Source: Candidatus Micrarchaeum sp.
GTDB lineage: Archaea; Micrarchaeota; Micrarchaeia; CAILAH01
NCBI GenBank assembly: GCA_020723045.1
Contig: DYJQ01000015.1
Span: 1 to 19,586, forward strand
Reading direction: 5' to 3'
DNA length: 19,586 bases
Positions 7,140 through 14,320 of the stretch are shown one piece after another. The number at the start of each line of letters is the position of its first letter. Positions within the stretch are counted from its first letter, which is position 1. The notes under the pieces are model-generated. The model worked only from the letters and a program-made list of their open reading frames with translations. It searched no databases and was not told the origin of the DNA. The position numbers and the translations under genes were made by a program.

Positions 7140-8531
7140 TCATTTGCATATCCCAAGAAAATCAACCGAAAACCCCAATGCGGATTTTATGGCATCCAGT
7201 ATCTGGCATATTATGGAGGTGGCTGATGTGCCCCCCACCCCGCTGGTGCCGTTGTCACTCTTCTCCTCAAGGATAGCATTTGCAATCATTACCTTTACTT
7301 CAGTGTCAATCTCATCCATCCTGCTTGAAAGGCTGTTAATCTCGCTCTTATTCACCTTTCTGCTGAGCACACCATTAACTTCATCCTCAAGCAACGTTAG
7401 GTTTGCCATGTACGCAGTTGAGTTCAGCGTCTCTTTTGCCTTACCGATGCTCTCCAATACCGTCTCTGCCCTATGCTTCATATTGTCATACTGGGCGCTT
7501 GTGGTCTGGACGCTAATCTTGAGGTTTGAGAGTGTTGCATTATACGCGCCGCCCTGTTGTATTGCAATCTTATACTTCCCTTCGTCCTTGAGCGACTTCA
7601 TAATTACTGAATAGTTTGCGGCCTCATTGAGCGAACCCTCAATACCACCATCAACGAACCCCGCCTTATCATAGAGTGATTTTACCTCGTTATACTTCAT
7701 CACAACATTGCTGTACGCCTGCTTGTACATCTCAACCCTGTTTTCCCAGTAGGTGAGCCGCTCATTCGTCTTTGCGTATATGCCATCCGCCCGCGTGATT
7801 ATGGCGCCCACGCCGCCCAGTGCGGTTGCAATCTCATCCGCGTTTATCTTTGCAGCATCCGCTGAATCATAATCAACCGCCATTCTCTTGCAGTAGGGGA
7901 TTGTGTATATCTTATGCGCATCCATCTCTTCCATCGCCGTCCTCATCTCTTGAATTAGGCCGCTCATCTCCTCATAATCCTGCTGTGTATTGAGGTCCCC
8001 AGCCTTCTGTTTTGCATTCACTATTGCCGCATCAACATCATTTCTCAATGCATTCCATTCCCTTATCGCCTCTACTAAATCATCCCTGACCTGCATTGCG
8101 CACAGAGGGACTGCATAGCATGCCTTGAGACAGCTCTCCTTATCATCGCACGGCATCTTATCCACACCCGTTGTGCGCTCGCACTCCTCTCTTAATGGGT
8201 ACTGGCTCTCATTGAACGCCTCAATATATCCGAGTATCTGTGTTTTCTTCTGCTCGAGATTGACATTCTCTTTCATATAATTTATGAGTAGCTCTTCTAT
8301 GACTGCCTTATCCTTTACAATCTCCGCCTTCTGGTTGATGATAAAAGTCTCCTCACCATTAATCCTGATTATCCAATAGTTGCTGCCTCCCACAGTGATT
8401 TTTTCCATGCTAGAAGTCTCCTGAGGCTCAACATATGAGCCTGCAACCTGCGCCACCGTGACCTGCGAATGTGCGAATGGGAGCGCAAGAGCTAGGATGG
8501 CAAGAATAATCAAAATATTTTTCATATTCAT
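7140..8531 (-). CDS. secreted coiled-coil protein, function unknown
   Basis: This 463-residue protein is one I do not recognise. It begins with a clear signal peptide: a basic 'MNMKN', a hydrophobic stretch 'ILIILAILALALPFA', then 'HSQ' as a likely cleavage region. A beta-rich segment of about 60 residues follows ('VGGSNYWIIRINGEETFIIN'). Next come a cysteine cluster around residues 115-145 (E-C-E-R..., C-D-D-K-E-S-C, A-C-Y...C), and long alpha-helical coiled-coil regions from about 150 to 410 with several N-glycosylation-type NxT/S sites. The last 30 residues are hydrophobic with two cysteines ('SIICQILDAI', 'LGICK') and could anchor it to the membrane. It sits 27 nt after tmk and 16 nt before the HDAC-like gene, with no obvious ribosome-binding site. 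Confidence 0.85.
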   Translation of the reverse strand: MNMKNILIILAILALALPFAHSQVTVAQVAGSYVEPQETSSMEKITVGGSNYWIIRINGEETFIINQKAEIVKDKAVIEELLINYMKENVNLEQKKTQILGYIEAFNESQYPLREECERTTGVDKMPCDDKESCLKACYAVPLCAMQVRDDLVEAIREWNALRNDVDAAIVNAKQKAGDLNTQQDYEEMSGLIQEMRTAMEEMDAHKIYTIPYCKRMAVDYDSADAAKINADEIATALGGVGAIITRADGIYAKTNERLTYWENRVEMYKQAYSNVVMKYNEVKSLYDKAGFVDGGIEGSLNEAANYSVIMKSLKDEGKYKIAIQQGGAYNATLSNLKISVQTTSAQYDNMKHRAETVLESIGKAKETLNSTAYMANLTLLEDEVNGVLSRKVNKSEINSLSSRMDEIDTEVKVMIANAILEEKSDNGTSGVGGTSATSIICQILDAIKSALGFSVDFLGICK

Positions 8532-8558
8532 AATTTGGAGAAAGAGGTTTTAAAACAT

Positions 8559-9137
8559 TCATACCCCTGTCTCTTTCTGAATCCTTCTGCTGACCTCCTC
8601 AACCGTCCCCATCCCATCAATGATGACGATGCGCTCAGCAAAGAATCCATCTTTCCATATCCTCATATAATTCTCACGCACCTTTGTAAGGAATTCCTCA
8701 CGCTCGAATATCTCCCTCTCCTGTGGGATCCGACGCATGCTCTCTTCAGGTGTTATATCCAGCAACACTACAATATCCGGCCTCACAAGCCCGAACCCCT
8801 CGATAATCTTCCTGCCCCTCTCATAATCCGCACCCTGTGCGCTCTGGTATGCCAGCGTGGAGTGGCAGTACCTATCCACAACGATATGTTTCTCCTTACT
8901 TCCCTTGTACGTCTCAAACATTCTCTTATCCTTGAGCATGTCCATGAGGAACATGGGGAATAATTCCGCACCGCTCATTTCAACACCCATCTTCCCTTTG
9001 AGCACCTTATTGAATATCTCCCCGAAAATACCGACCCTGTCGGGGTATGTCTGTTTCCTGCATTCCAGTCTTTTGCATAGGAGGTCGATCTGCGTCCCCT
9101 TTCCGCCCCCGTCAATTCCCTCAAAAACGATTAGCAT
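8559..9137 (-). CDS. tmk: thymidylate kinase
   Basis: This 192-residue P-loop nucleoside-monophosphate kinase phosphorylates dTMP to dTDP. The Walker A motif is 'FEGIDGGGKGTQ', where the usual S-G-K-T-T is G-G-K-G-T, a variant that keeps the lysine. The DR[YF]-type motif is 'VVDRYCHSTLAYQ' at about residue 88. The lid region follows 'LLDITPEESMRRI', and the adenine-binding end is 'VIIDGMGTVEEVSRRI'. The start at 9137 is about 25 nt downstream of a TTTTAAAA element, which fits leaderless transcription. It appears to head an operon of five genes (tmk, secreted protein, HDAC-like, gatD, DedA). The length is slightly shorter than the bacterial norm but typical for archaea. Confidence 0.94.
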   Translation of the reverse strand: MLIVFEGIDGGGKGTQIDLLCKRLECRKQTYPDRVGIFGEIFNKVLKGKMGVEMSGAELFPMFLMDMLKDKRMFETYKGSKEKHIVVDRYCHSTLAYQSAQGADYERGRKIIEGFGLVRPDIVVLLDITPEESMRRIPQEREIFEREEFLTKVRENYMRIWKDGFFAERIVIIDGMGTVEEVSRRIQKETGV

Positions 9138-9158
9138 GTCTTAGTCTTGCTATGCAAA

Positions 9159-9166
9159 TTTTAAAA
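9159..9166 (-). promoter_or_regulatory. TATA-like element of the tmk operon
   Basis: TTTTAAAA is centred about 25 nt before the tmk ATG, between tmk and tRNA-Val. It would drive the minus-strand operon ending at 4224. Confidence 0.5.
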
Positions 9167-9220
9167 GTGAAAACGAACCATAACAAGCTAAGTTATAAAA
9201 TAGGAGTGGACCCGCCCAGA

Positions 9221-9248
9221 TTTCCAAGATCATACACCACGAGTTCTT
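9221..9248 (-). other. tRNA-Val intron 2, T-loop (59/60)
   Basis: This 28-nt intron splits the T-loop between T59 (9249) and T60 (9220). Exon TTCA (54-57) pairs with intron TGGA (9226-9223, one G-U), with bulges AT^A and AA^T and the T-stem as outer helix. The small interior pairs as AGA with TCT. The site is the same as the second intron of tRNA-Gly. Confidence 0.87.
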
Positions 9249-9292
9249 ATTGAACTGGGGATCTTTCCCGTGTCAGGGGAACGTCTTAACCA

Positions 9293-9339
9293 TTGCCGGG
9301 CCTCTTTTCTCGTGGCTTGCCAGCCCAAAGAAAAGGCCT
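9293..9339 (-). other. tRNA-Val intron 1, D-loop (after G15)
   Basis: This 47-nt intron sits between G15 (9340) and the T before the G18-G19 pair (9292). The motif is a 4-bp helix of exon GTCG (10-13) with intron CGGC (9298-9295), flanked by bulges AG^A and AA^T. It is continued inside the intron by GGCC/GGCC and TTTTCT/AGAAAA pairing. The exon strand of this helix is the D-stem itself, so the D-arm cannot form until splicing. Confidence 0.85.
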
Positions 9340-9377
9340 CTCGACTACGGGTCCACACAATAGTTAGATTTCTCAAG

Positions 9378-9387
9378 ATTTATATGG
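9378..9387 (-). promoter_or_regulatory. TATA box of tRNA-Val
   Basis: CCATATAAAT on the minus strand is centred about 28 nt before the tRNA 5' end at 9354. Confidence 0.6.
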
Positions 9388-9394
9388 TTTTTAC

Positions 9395-10162
9395 TCAACC
9401 CCCCAATGCAACCTTTATGTAGTACATCAGCCCCACACCTACCAGTATAGCCCCAAACTGCATTATCGATGTTCCAACCCTCCTCTCCTTATGCAGTTCG
9501 GGTGTGAGATCAGTTGCAGCTATGTATACAAACCCGCCTGCAGCCGCAGGAAGGAGGAGCGGTGCGAGGTGTTCAATATTTATGAGGAAGATATATGTGA
9601 AGACAGCGCCCATCACAGCGGTGAGGCCCGAGAGCAGGTTGTAGAGGAGTGCTCTCTTCACATCCATCCCGCTATGTATCAATATGCCAAAATCACCCAT
9701 TTCCTGCGGTATCTCATGCAGAGCTATCGCAATTGTGCTCGCAATGCCCACCTGTACATCAACCATGAATGATGTCGCTATTACTGCGCCATCAGTGAAA
9801 TTGTGCACGGCATCCCCTATGAGGTTAAGGTAGGCCACCGGGTGGATTTCTCCATCTTTCTTGTGTACGCCGTGCACCTCGCAATCCTCATCATGACAGT
9901 GTCTCCAATGCAGGAATTTCTCGATGATGAAGAAGAACATAAAGCCAGCAAGCATAAGCGTGAACACAGATATTGCATCGCTTTCATCAAGCGCCTCCGG
10001 CAGCATGTGGAACAGCGCACCGCCCATCATACCGCCCACCGCAAATGCCACTAATAGCAAGGTTATTCTTTTTAGGAGTTTTCCATTCATACCTAGGAAA
10101 AACACGCCTATAAGTGATATGAGGCTCACGGCCACCGTAGAGAATACAATCCATTCAATCAT
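9395..10162 (-). CDS. ZIP-family divalent metal transporter
   Basis: This 255-residue protein has about eight membrane segments. The ZIP signature residues are present in the fourth and fifth helices: 'HNFTDGAVIA' and 'HEIPQEMGDFGIL', which line the metal pathway. A histidine-rich cytosolic-type loop 'WRHCHDEDCEVHGVHKK' lies between helices 3 and 4 and is likely a metal sensor or chelator. By family it imports Zn(II) or related metals into the cytoplasm. The frame is open to a TTG at 10174, but a GGTGA ribosome-binding site 5 nt before the ATG at 10162 decides the start. Immediately upstream is a degenerate duplicate of the gene's own first 20 codons, whose stop codon overlaps this ATG region. 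Confidence 0.94.
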   Translation of the reverse strand: MIEWIVFSTVAVSLISLIGVFFLGMNGKLLKRITLLLVAFAVGGMMGGALFHMLPEALDESDAISVFTLMLAGFMFFFIIEKFLHWRHCHDEDCEVHGVHKKDGEIHPVAYLNLIGDAVHNFTDGAVIATSFMVDVQVGIASTIAIALHEIPQEMGDFGILIHSGMDVKRALLYNLLSGLTAVMGAVFTYIFLINIEHLAPLLLPAAAGGFVYIAATDLTPELHKERRVGTSIMQFGAILVGVGLMYYIKVALGG

Positions 10163-10259
10163 AAGTTTCACCAATAAACGCGATACCCAGCGATATGATG
10201 CTCACGGCCACGGTAGCTAGCACAATCCATTCAATGGATATGCAACCCGCTAAATTCAC
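10155..10259 (-). pseudogene. 34-codon remnant of a second ZIP gene 5' end (possible upstream ORF)
   Basis: From a GTG at 10259 the frame encodes 34 residues, including 'IEWIVLATVAVSIISLGI', then stops at TGA 10157-10155. It matches the ZIP N-terminus 'IEWIVFSTVAVSLISLIG'. Over the first 16 shared codons 40 of 48 bases agree, and the two copies are offset by 76 bp. The terminal TGA overlaps the ZIP start as ATGATTGA. It is either a leftover of a tandem ZIP paralogue collapsed by deletion, or a translated leader. The GTG lies about 5 nt from the transcription start predicted from the shared AT element at 10286-10293. Confidence 0.7.
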
Positions 10260-10285
10260 GATAACGCTTAGTGCTCACGCATCAA

Positions 10286-10293
10286 TTTAATTA
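10286..10293. promoter_or_regulatory. palindromic TATA-like element shared by ligase and ZIP genes
   Basis: TTTAATTA (within AATTTAATTATT) is nearly symmetric. On the plus strand it is 25 nt before the ligase ATG at 10314. On the minus strand it would start RNA near 10264, just before the ZIP remnant frame. The more TATA-like TTTATATT at 10306-10313 abuts the ATG and is too close to serve it. Confidence 0.45.
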
Positions 10294-10313
10294 TTGCCTA
10301 CAAACTTTATATT

Positions 10314-12074
10314 ATGGAGTTTTCAGCGCTTGCAGAGTCAATGTCGGCCCTTGAATCCACAACATCGAGGAATGAGATGGTAGAGATCATCGCACAACTC
10401 TTCAAGAAACTTGATGCACAGGATATACGGCGCGCAGTCTATCTATTACAGGGCCTTGTCGCACCGCCCTACGCCGGCATTGAGGTGGGCCTTGGTGAAA
10501 AGCTTGTTGAGGAGGCAATAGCAAAGGCTACCGGGTATTCTGAAAAGGAGATAGAGCGGGAGTATGTGAAGGCAGGCGATTTAGGCAATGTTGCCGAAAA
10601 GCTCTGCGAGAGCAAGAAGCAGACCGCACTCTTCTCGCAAGAGCTCACTATTGAGAAGGTCTATTCAACATTCTATAAAATCGCAACGCTCTCCGGCCAC
10701 GGTTCCCAAGATGCAAAGATATCAATGCTCGCGGAACTGCTCAACAATGCTTTACCTATTGAAGCCCGCTATATCACACGCTTTCCCATCGGCCGTCTTC
10801 GTTTGGGGGTTGGCGACCCAACTGTTCTTGATGCACTCTCTTTCATGCACAAGGGGGATAAGAGCGATAGGGAGAGGATAGAGTCTGCATACAACAAGTG
10901 CTCTGACTTGGGATTGATTGCAGAGTCATACGCGCGCGGCCCGGCCTCTATGGATAAATTTGCGATGCACCCCCTTGTACCGGTGAGGCCAGCGCTTGCA
11001 GAGCGCCTCCCATCAGCCGAAGAGATCAAGGATAAGTTGGGGGAGTGTATAGTGGAGGCAAAGTATGACGGGTTCAGGCTGCAGTGCCATAAGAAAGGCG
11101 ATAAGGTAGAGATATTCTCGCGGAGGCTGGAACGCGTGACGGATATGCTCCCGGAGATTGTGGATGCGGTGCGGAAGGAATTGGAGTGCAATGAGGTGAT
11201 ATTTGAGGGTGAGGCACTTGCCTATAACGAGGCTACAGGCGAATTCTACTCATTCCAGCAGACTATTCAGAGAAAGAGAAAGCACGGCGTTGCTGAGAAG
11301 GCGGTAGAGATGCCGCTCAGGCTGTTTGCATTCGACCTTCTCTATATAGACGGCAAGGACATCTCATCATACCCATTCAAGGAGAGGCGCAAGAAACTGG
11401 AGGCCCTCCTGAAGAAAAGGGGCACGATCCTGCCATCAGAATCGTACCGTGCAAAATCATCTGCAGAGATTGAGTCGCATTTTGAGGATTTTGTATCCCG
11501 CGGGCTTGAGGGCTTGGTAGCTAAGGATATGAACGCTCCATACACTACAGGTGCGCGCAAGTTTGCGTGGATAAAGCTGAAGCGTTCGTACAGGAGCGAG
11601 CTCTCAGACACCATAGATGTAGTGGTGGTGGGATATTATGCTGGGAGGGGCGCCCGCGCACGGTTCAAGTTTGGCGGGGTCCTAGGCGCAGTATACGACA
11701 CGCACACCGATACCTTCCAGACCATATGCAAAGTCGGTTCGGGTTTCAGCGAGGAGCAGATGGCTGTGTTGCAGAAGAAGTTGGATGTAATCAAGACTGC
11801 CAGGCCGAATGCGCGCATCAATTCGCTGATCAAGCCGACGTACTGGGTTGAGCCCAAGTATGTTATTACGGTTGCGGCTGATGAGATAACGCGTTCTCCC
11901 ATACATACGTGTGCAAAGGAGGGTGACAGCCCCGGTTATGCACTGCGATTCCCTAGGATAATTGGAGAACTGCGTGAGGATAAGAGGCCGGAGGATGCGA
12001 CAACTGTTGATGAAATACTAGACTTATTTAAGATGCAGAGGCGCGCAGATATAGTAGGGCCTGCCGATGGTTGA
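10314..12074 (+). CDS. lig: ATP-dependent DNA ligase
   Basis: This 586-residue archaeal replicative ligase seals nicks through an enzyme-AMP intermediate. The N-terminal DNA-binding domain (about 1-220) contains 'YCSTFYKIA'-type helices and the conserved 'RFPIGRLRLGVGD' region. The nucleotidyltransferase motif I is 'EAKYDGFRLQ' with the adenylated lysine K250. Further motifs include 'FSRRLERVTDM' (III region), 'EGEALAYN', 'EGLVAKD' (IV) and 'WIKLKR' (V). The OB-fold domain occupies the last 150 residues ('VVVGYYAGRGARARFKFGGVLGA' within it). Length and order are typical for archaea. The start at 10314 has a TATA-like element 25 nt upstream, so it is probably leaderless. It is followed by the pilin-like cluster on the same strand, with a separate promoter. 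Confidence 0.96.
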   Translation: MEFSALAESMSALESTTSRNEMVEIIAQLFKKLDAQDIRRAVYLLQGLVAPPYAGIEVGLGEKLVEEAIAKATGYSEKEIEREYVKAGDLGNVAEKLCESKKQTALFSQELTIEKVYSTFYKIATLSGHGSQDAKISMLAELLNNALPIEARYITRFPIGRLRLGVGDPTVLDALSFMHKGDKSDRERIESAYNKCSDLGLIAESYARGPASMDKFAMHPLVPVRPALAERLPSAEEIKDKLGECIVEAKYDGFRLQCHKKGDKVEIFSRRLERVTDMLPEIVDAVRKELECNEVIFEGEALAYNEATGEFYSFQQTIQRKRKHGVAEKAVEMPLRLFAFDLLYIDGKDISSYPFKERRKKLEALLKKRGTILPSESYRAKSSAEIESHFEDFVSRGLEGLVAKDMNAPYTTGARKFAWIKLKRSYRSELSDTIDVVVVGYYAGRGARARFKFGGVLGAVYDTHTDTFQTICKVGSGFSEEQMAVLQKKLDVIKTARPNARINSLIKPTYWVEPKYVITVAADEITRSPIHTCAKEGDSPGYALRFPRIIGELREDKRPEDATTVDEILDLFKMQRRADIVGPADG

Positions 12075-12082
12075 ATTCAAAG

Positions 12083-12092
12083 TATTTATTAA
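12083..12092 (+). promoter_or_regulatory. TATA box of the pilin-like gene cluster
   Basis: TATTTATTAA is centred about 27 nt before the ATG at 12115, giving a leaderless transcript for the first gene of the five-gene run. Confidence 0.5.
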
Positions 12093-12114
12093 TATGACCG
12101 TATAAATCTAATTC

Positions 12115-12678
12115 ATGGAGCGCGGGTTCATTTTCATGCTCGATGCATTCATATCACTGCTCGTAGTGATAGCGTTTGTGAGTACACTCAACCAATTCTC
12201 CCGCGATTATTCATACATACAGGATGAGACGCTCTACTCATACGGCCGTGCAATCATGAACATTCTGCTTTACCACACCGTCACTGTGAACGATCAAGAG
12301 GTGTCGATGGTGCATGCACTCTCGGATGCTGACGTGAAGGCGACGTGGAATGAAAAGATAGATAATCTCATCCCGCCCCAGCTCGGTTACTCTATTGACT
12401 ATTATGATGGCTCAAGCTGGAGATCATTCGGCCTGCCTTACACCCGCGAAAAGGATGGCGCGAAGCGTAAGGTATCTGTTGTCTCAACAATTCCAGTAAT
12501 TATAAAGAACGAGGATATAGAGCAGCCGTACAAGTACGATAATTATTGCCACGGCCCAAAAACCCAGCCAGACAGTGATGTGTGCATGATTCCAAAGGAC
12601 CTTTACGTACCAGATGAGTTTGCTACGGCCGATGCTGGGTATAAAACTACTTTCGTTAGGGTGGTGATAGAGGTATGA
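12115..12678 (+). CDS. pilin-like secreted protein 1 (R-G-F signal)
   Basis: This 187-residue protein has an N-terminus 'MERGFIFMLDAFISLLVVIAFVSTL', with a short charged leader, R-G-F, then a 20-residue hydrophobic helix as in type IV pilin-like proteins. The remaining 160 residues are predicted outside the membrane, with one C-x(n)-C pair ('NYCHGP', 'DVCMIP') and many tyrosines. I do not recognise a family for the globular part. It is the first gene of a five-gene run on the plus strand and overlaps the next start by 4 nt (ATGA). By analogy, the leader could be cleaved after the glycine by a prepilin peptidase, which is not in the window. Confidence 0.85.
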   Translation: MERGFIFMLDAFISLLVVIAFVSTLNQFSRDYSYIQDETLYSYGRAIMNILLYHTVTVNDQEVSMVHALSDADVKATWNEKIDNLIPPQLGYSIDYYDGSSWRSFGLPYTREKDGAKRKVSVVSTIPVIIKNEDIEQPYKYDNYCHGPKTQPDSDVCMIPKDLYVPDEFATADAGYKTTFVRVVIEV

Positions 12679-14303
12679 GAAGAGGGTTTGCACTTACATT
12701 GTCAATTATCATTCTCATATTCTTCCTAACACTCATACTCACTGTTGAATCGCAGAGGTCTTCTATTGAAGAACAGACTAGGGCAAACCATGCGCGTATG
12801 CGTGCCATATCATCGCTCCTCGCTGACATTGATTCGCCAGCACTCACATACTCCCTAAAGAAGATGGCAAAGCGCACGCTCTACGACCTCGATATGAAAG
12901 TGATTACCTCAAAAGCCTACTTCCCTGATGGCACCGTGCGCGGGCCCACGGGAGAATTTTGCAAAAATCTCACCGCAAAATACAATGGTTATCTTGACTC
13001 GCTTAAGATGCGTGCGAATGATTCAGGCCTCACATTGACATACGCCGAGCCAGCATGTGATGTAGAGCTCATAGGGCCATTCAATGCATCTGTATCGCTT
13101 AACACCACACTCAACATAACCGGCAGTGGCATATTCATAAACAAGTCGCTTGACCGCACGTTCAACTTCTCGATTGAGGGCGTCTATGACCCCATGTTAT
13201 ATTTTGAGTCTGCAGAGGACAACCCCGCAGACCCAAGTTATTTCATAATGCGCCCCATAATAAACTCTTCGATATCGAATGAAAAGGTGGAAGAGATTAG
13301 TAGGATAGCAGACGCGGATTATGGGCAGGGATGGGCCTACGGCGCGGTAATAAACACGACTGATGCACTCCAGCTCAAGAACGATGGCAGGGAAGGCGAG
13401 TGGGGTGTGTACATACTTTACATTACGCCAGATGAGTTATCTGAGTGGAAGAACGACCTTGATAAGTTTGCAGGTGTCATATTCAACAGCCCATCAGGTG
13501 GAGCCACCCGCAAGGATTTCACAGCCGTCCCCCTGCAAGGTACTGATTCACATGGCCTCACCTGCACTTACTATCTTGACATGGAGTGCTGGGTAGAGGA
13601 TTCTCCATGCATAAATTGCGGTGTATATGTAGATGGGTACAAGAACGGTATGACGGCTTCTGATTGCACTGTCAATTGGGATAATGGCGCCAGGTTGGGC
13701 GGCCCTCAATCTTATGAAAAGTGTAATGCGGTGTTCGAGAGCGGCGGTAAATGGATTAGTGATAAAAATGGTTTGCATGCATACGCCAATAGCCAAGGCG
13801 AGAATATCAGAATGTCAAAGCCATTCATCAAGGTGCAGCACCTTTCACAAGACTTTTTACCCGATAGGGTGCTCATAAACACGGAGTTGGACACAATATT
13901 CCCAGTACACAGCGGGATGGAAGCGCTCGATATTGAGGTACAGCGTGGCGCAGTACTATGCGGCAACTATTTCGCGATGGGTAAAGGCCCAGACATATTC
14001 AGCCGTCTTGAGGGTAATATAAACGCGAAAGACAAGTATGGCATTGAGACGTTTGTAGTTGGTATGTGGGCGAAGGATGCCAAGTCAAAACTCGATCATG
14101 AGTATTATTCCACATCCACAATAAGAGGCAACAAGATAAGGGGCATGCCGGGATGCCTAAGGCCAGATATGTGCGACGATAAGTTGTATCCAGAGGGCGA
14201 GATGACAATAGGCAGGTTCAGGATAAGCGAAGAGAGAGATAACGATTACGGCATGGATACACTAATACAAAGATACACTAATACAAAAATACAAATAAAA
14301 TAG
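12675..14303 (+). CDS. large pilin-like secreted protein 2 (R-G-F signal)
   Basis: This 542-residue protein begins 'MRRGFALTLSIIILIFFLTLILTVE', a pilin-like leader and hydrophobic helix. A helical stalk follows (to about residue 75), then a long beta-rich extracellular part with many N-x-T/S sites. It also has a cysteine-dense segment ('LTCTYYLDMECW', 'SPCINCGVYVDG', 'ASDCTVNW') around 293-335. I know no family for it. Being much larger than the neighbouring pilins, it could be a tip adhesin or assembly component, but that is inference. Translation is coupled to the preceding gene (ATGA overlap). The last codons contain a 16-bp tandem duplication that shifts the frame and replaces the original C-terminus. 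Confidence 0.85.
   Translation: MRRGFALTLSIIILIFFLTLILTVESQRSSIEEQTRANHARMRAISSLLADIDSPALTYSLKKMAKRTLYDLDMKVITSKAYFPDGTVRGPTGEFCKNLTAKYNGYLDSLKMRANDSGLTLTYAEPACDVELIGPFNASVSLNTTLNITGSGIFINKSLDRTFNFSIEGVYDPMLYFESAEDNPADPSYFIMRPIINSSISNEKVEEISRIADADYGQGWAYGAVINTTDALQLKNDGREGEWGVYILYITPDELSEWKNDLDKFAGVIFNSPSGGATRKDFTAVPLQGTDSHGLTCTYYLDMECWVEDSPCINCGVYVDGYKNGMTASDCTVNWDNGARLGGPQSYEKCNAVFESGGKWISDKNGLHAYANSQGENIRMSKPFIKVQHLSQDFLPDRVLINTELDTIFPVHSGMEALDIEVQRGAVLCGNYFAMGKGPDIFSRLEGNINAKDKYGIETFVVGMWAKDAKSKLDHEYYSTSTIRGNKIRGMPGCLRPDMCDDKLYPEGEMTIGRFRISEERDNDYGMDTLIQRYTNTKIQIK
14256..14287 (+). repeat. 16-bp perfect tandem duplication at the 3' end of the large pilin-like gene
   Basis: GATACACTAATACAAA occurs twice, at 14256-14271 and 14272-14287. 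Because 16 is not a multiple of three, the second copy is read in another frame. With a single copy the protein would end after '...LIQKYK'. With two copies it ends '...LIQRYTNTKIQIK'. Confidence 0.9.
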
Positions 14304-14320
14304 AAATGAGGGACGGTGAG

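Larger units (their letters stand above)
9207..9354 (-). tRNA. tRNA-Val(GAC), interrupted by D-loop and T-loop introns
   Basis: Read from 9354 down: acceptor GGACCCG (9354-9348), pairing with CGGGTCC (9214-9208); TA at 8-9; D-arm interrupted; anticodon stem TTCCC (9281-9277) with GGGAA (9269-9265); loop CTGACAC, giving anticodon GAC at 9274-9272; T-stem CCCAG (9259-9255) with CTGGG (9219-9215); discriminator A at 9207; no encoded CCA. Removing 9339-9293 (47 nt) and 9248-9221 (28 nt) from the 148-nt gene leaves exactly 73 nt. The D-arm then reads GTCGAGTGGTTAAGAC, a textbook D-arm, and the T-loop reads TTCAATT. The anticodon loop is uninterrupted. Confidence 0.92.

Noticed and set aside
9206..9356. 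Alternative acceptor pairing GTGGACC with GGTCCAC for tRNA-Val.
   Set aside because: It shifts the acceptor by two bases and breaks the spacing to the T-arm and D-arm. The GGACCCG/CGGGTCC register gives correct 7-bp acceptor and A73.
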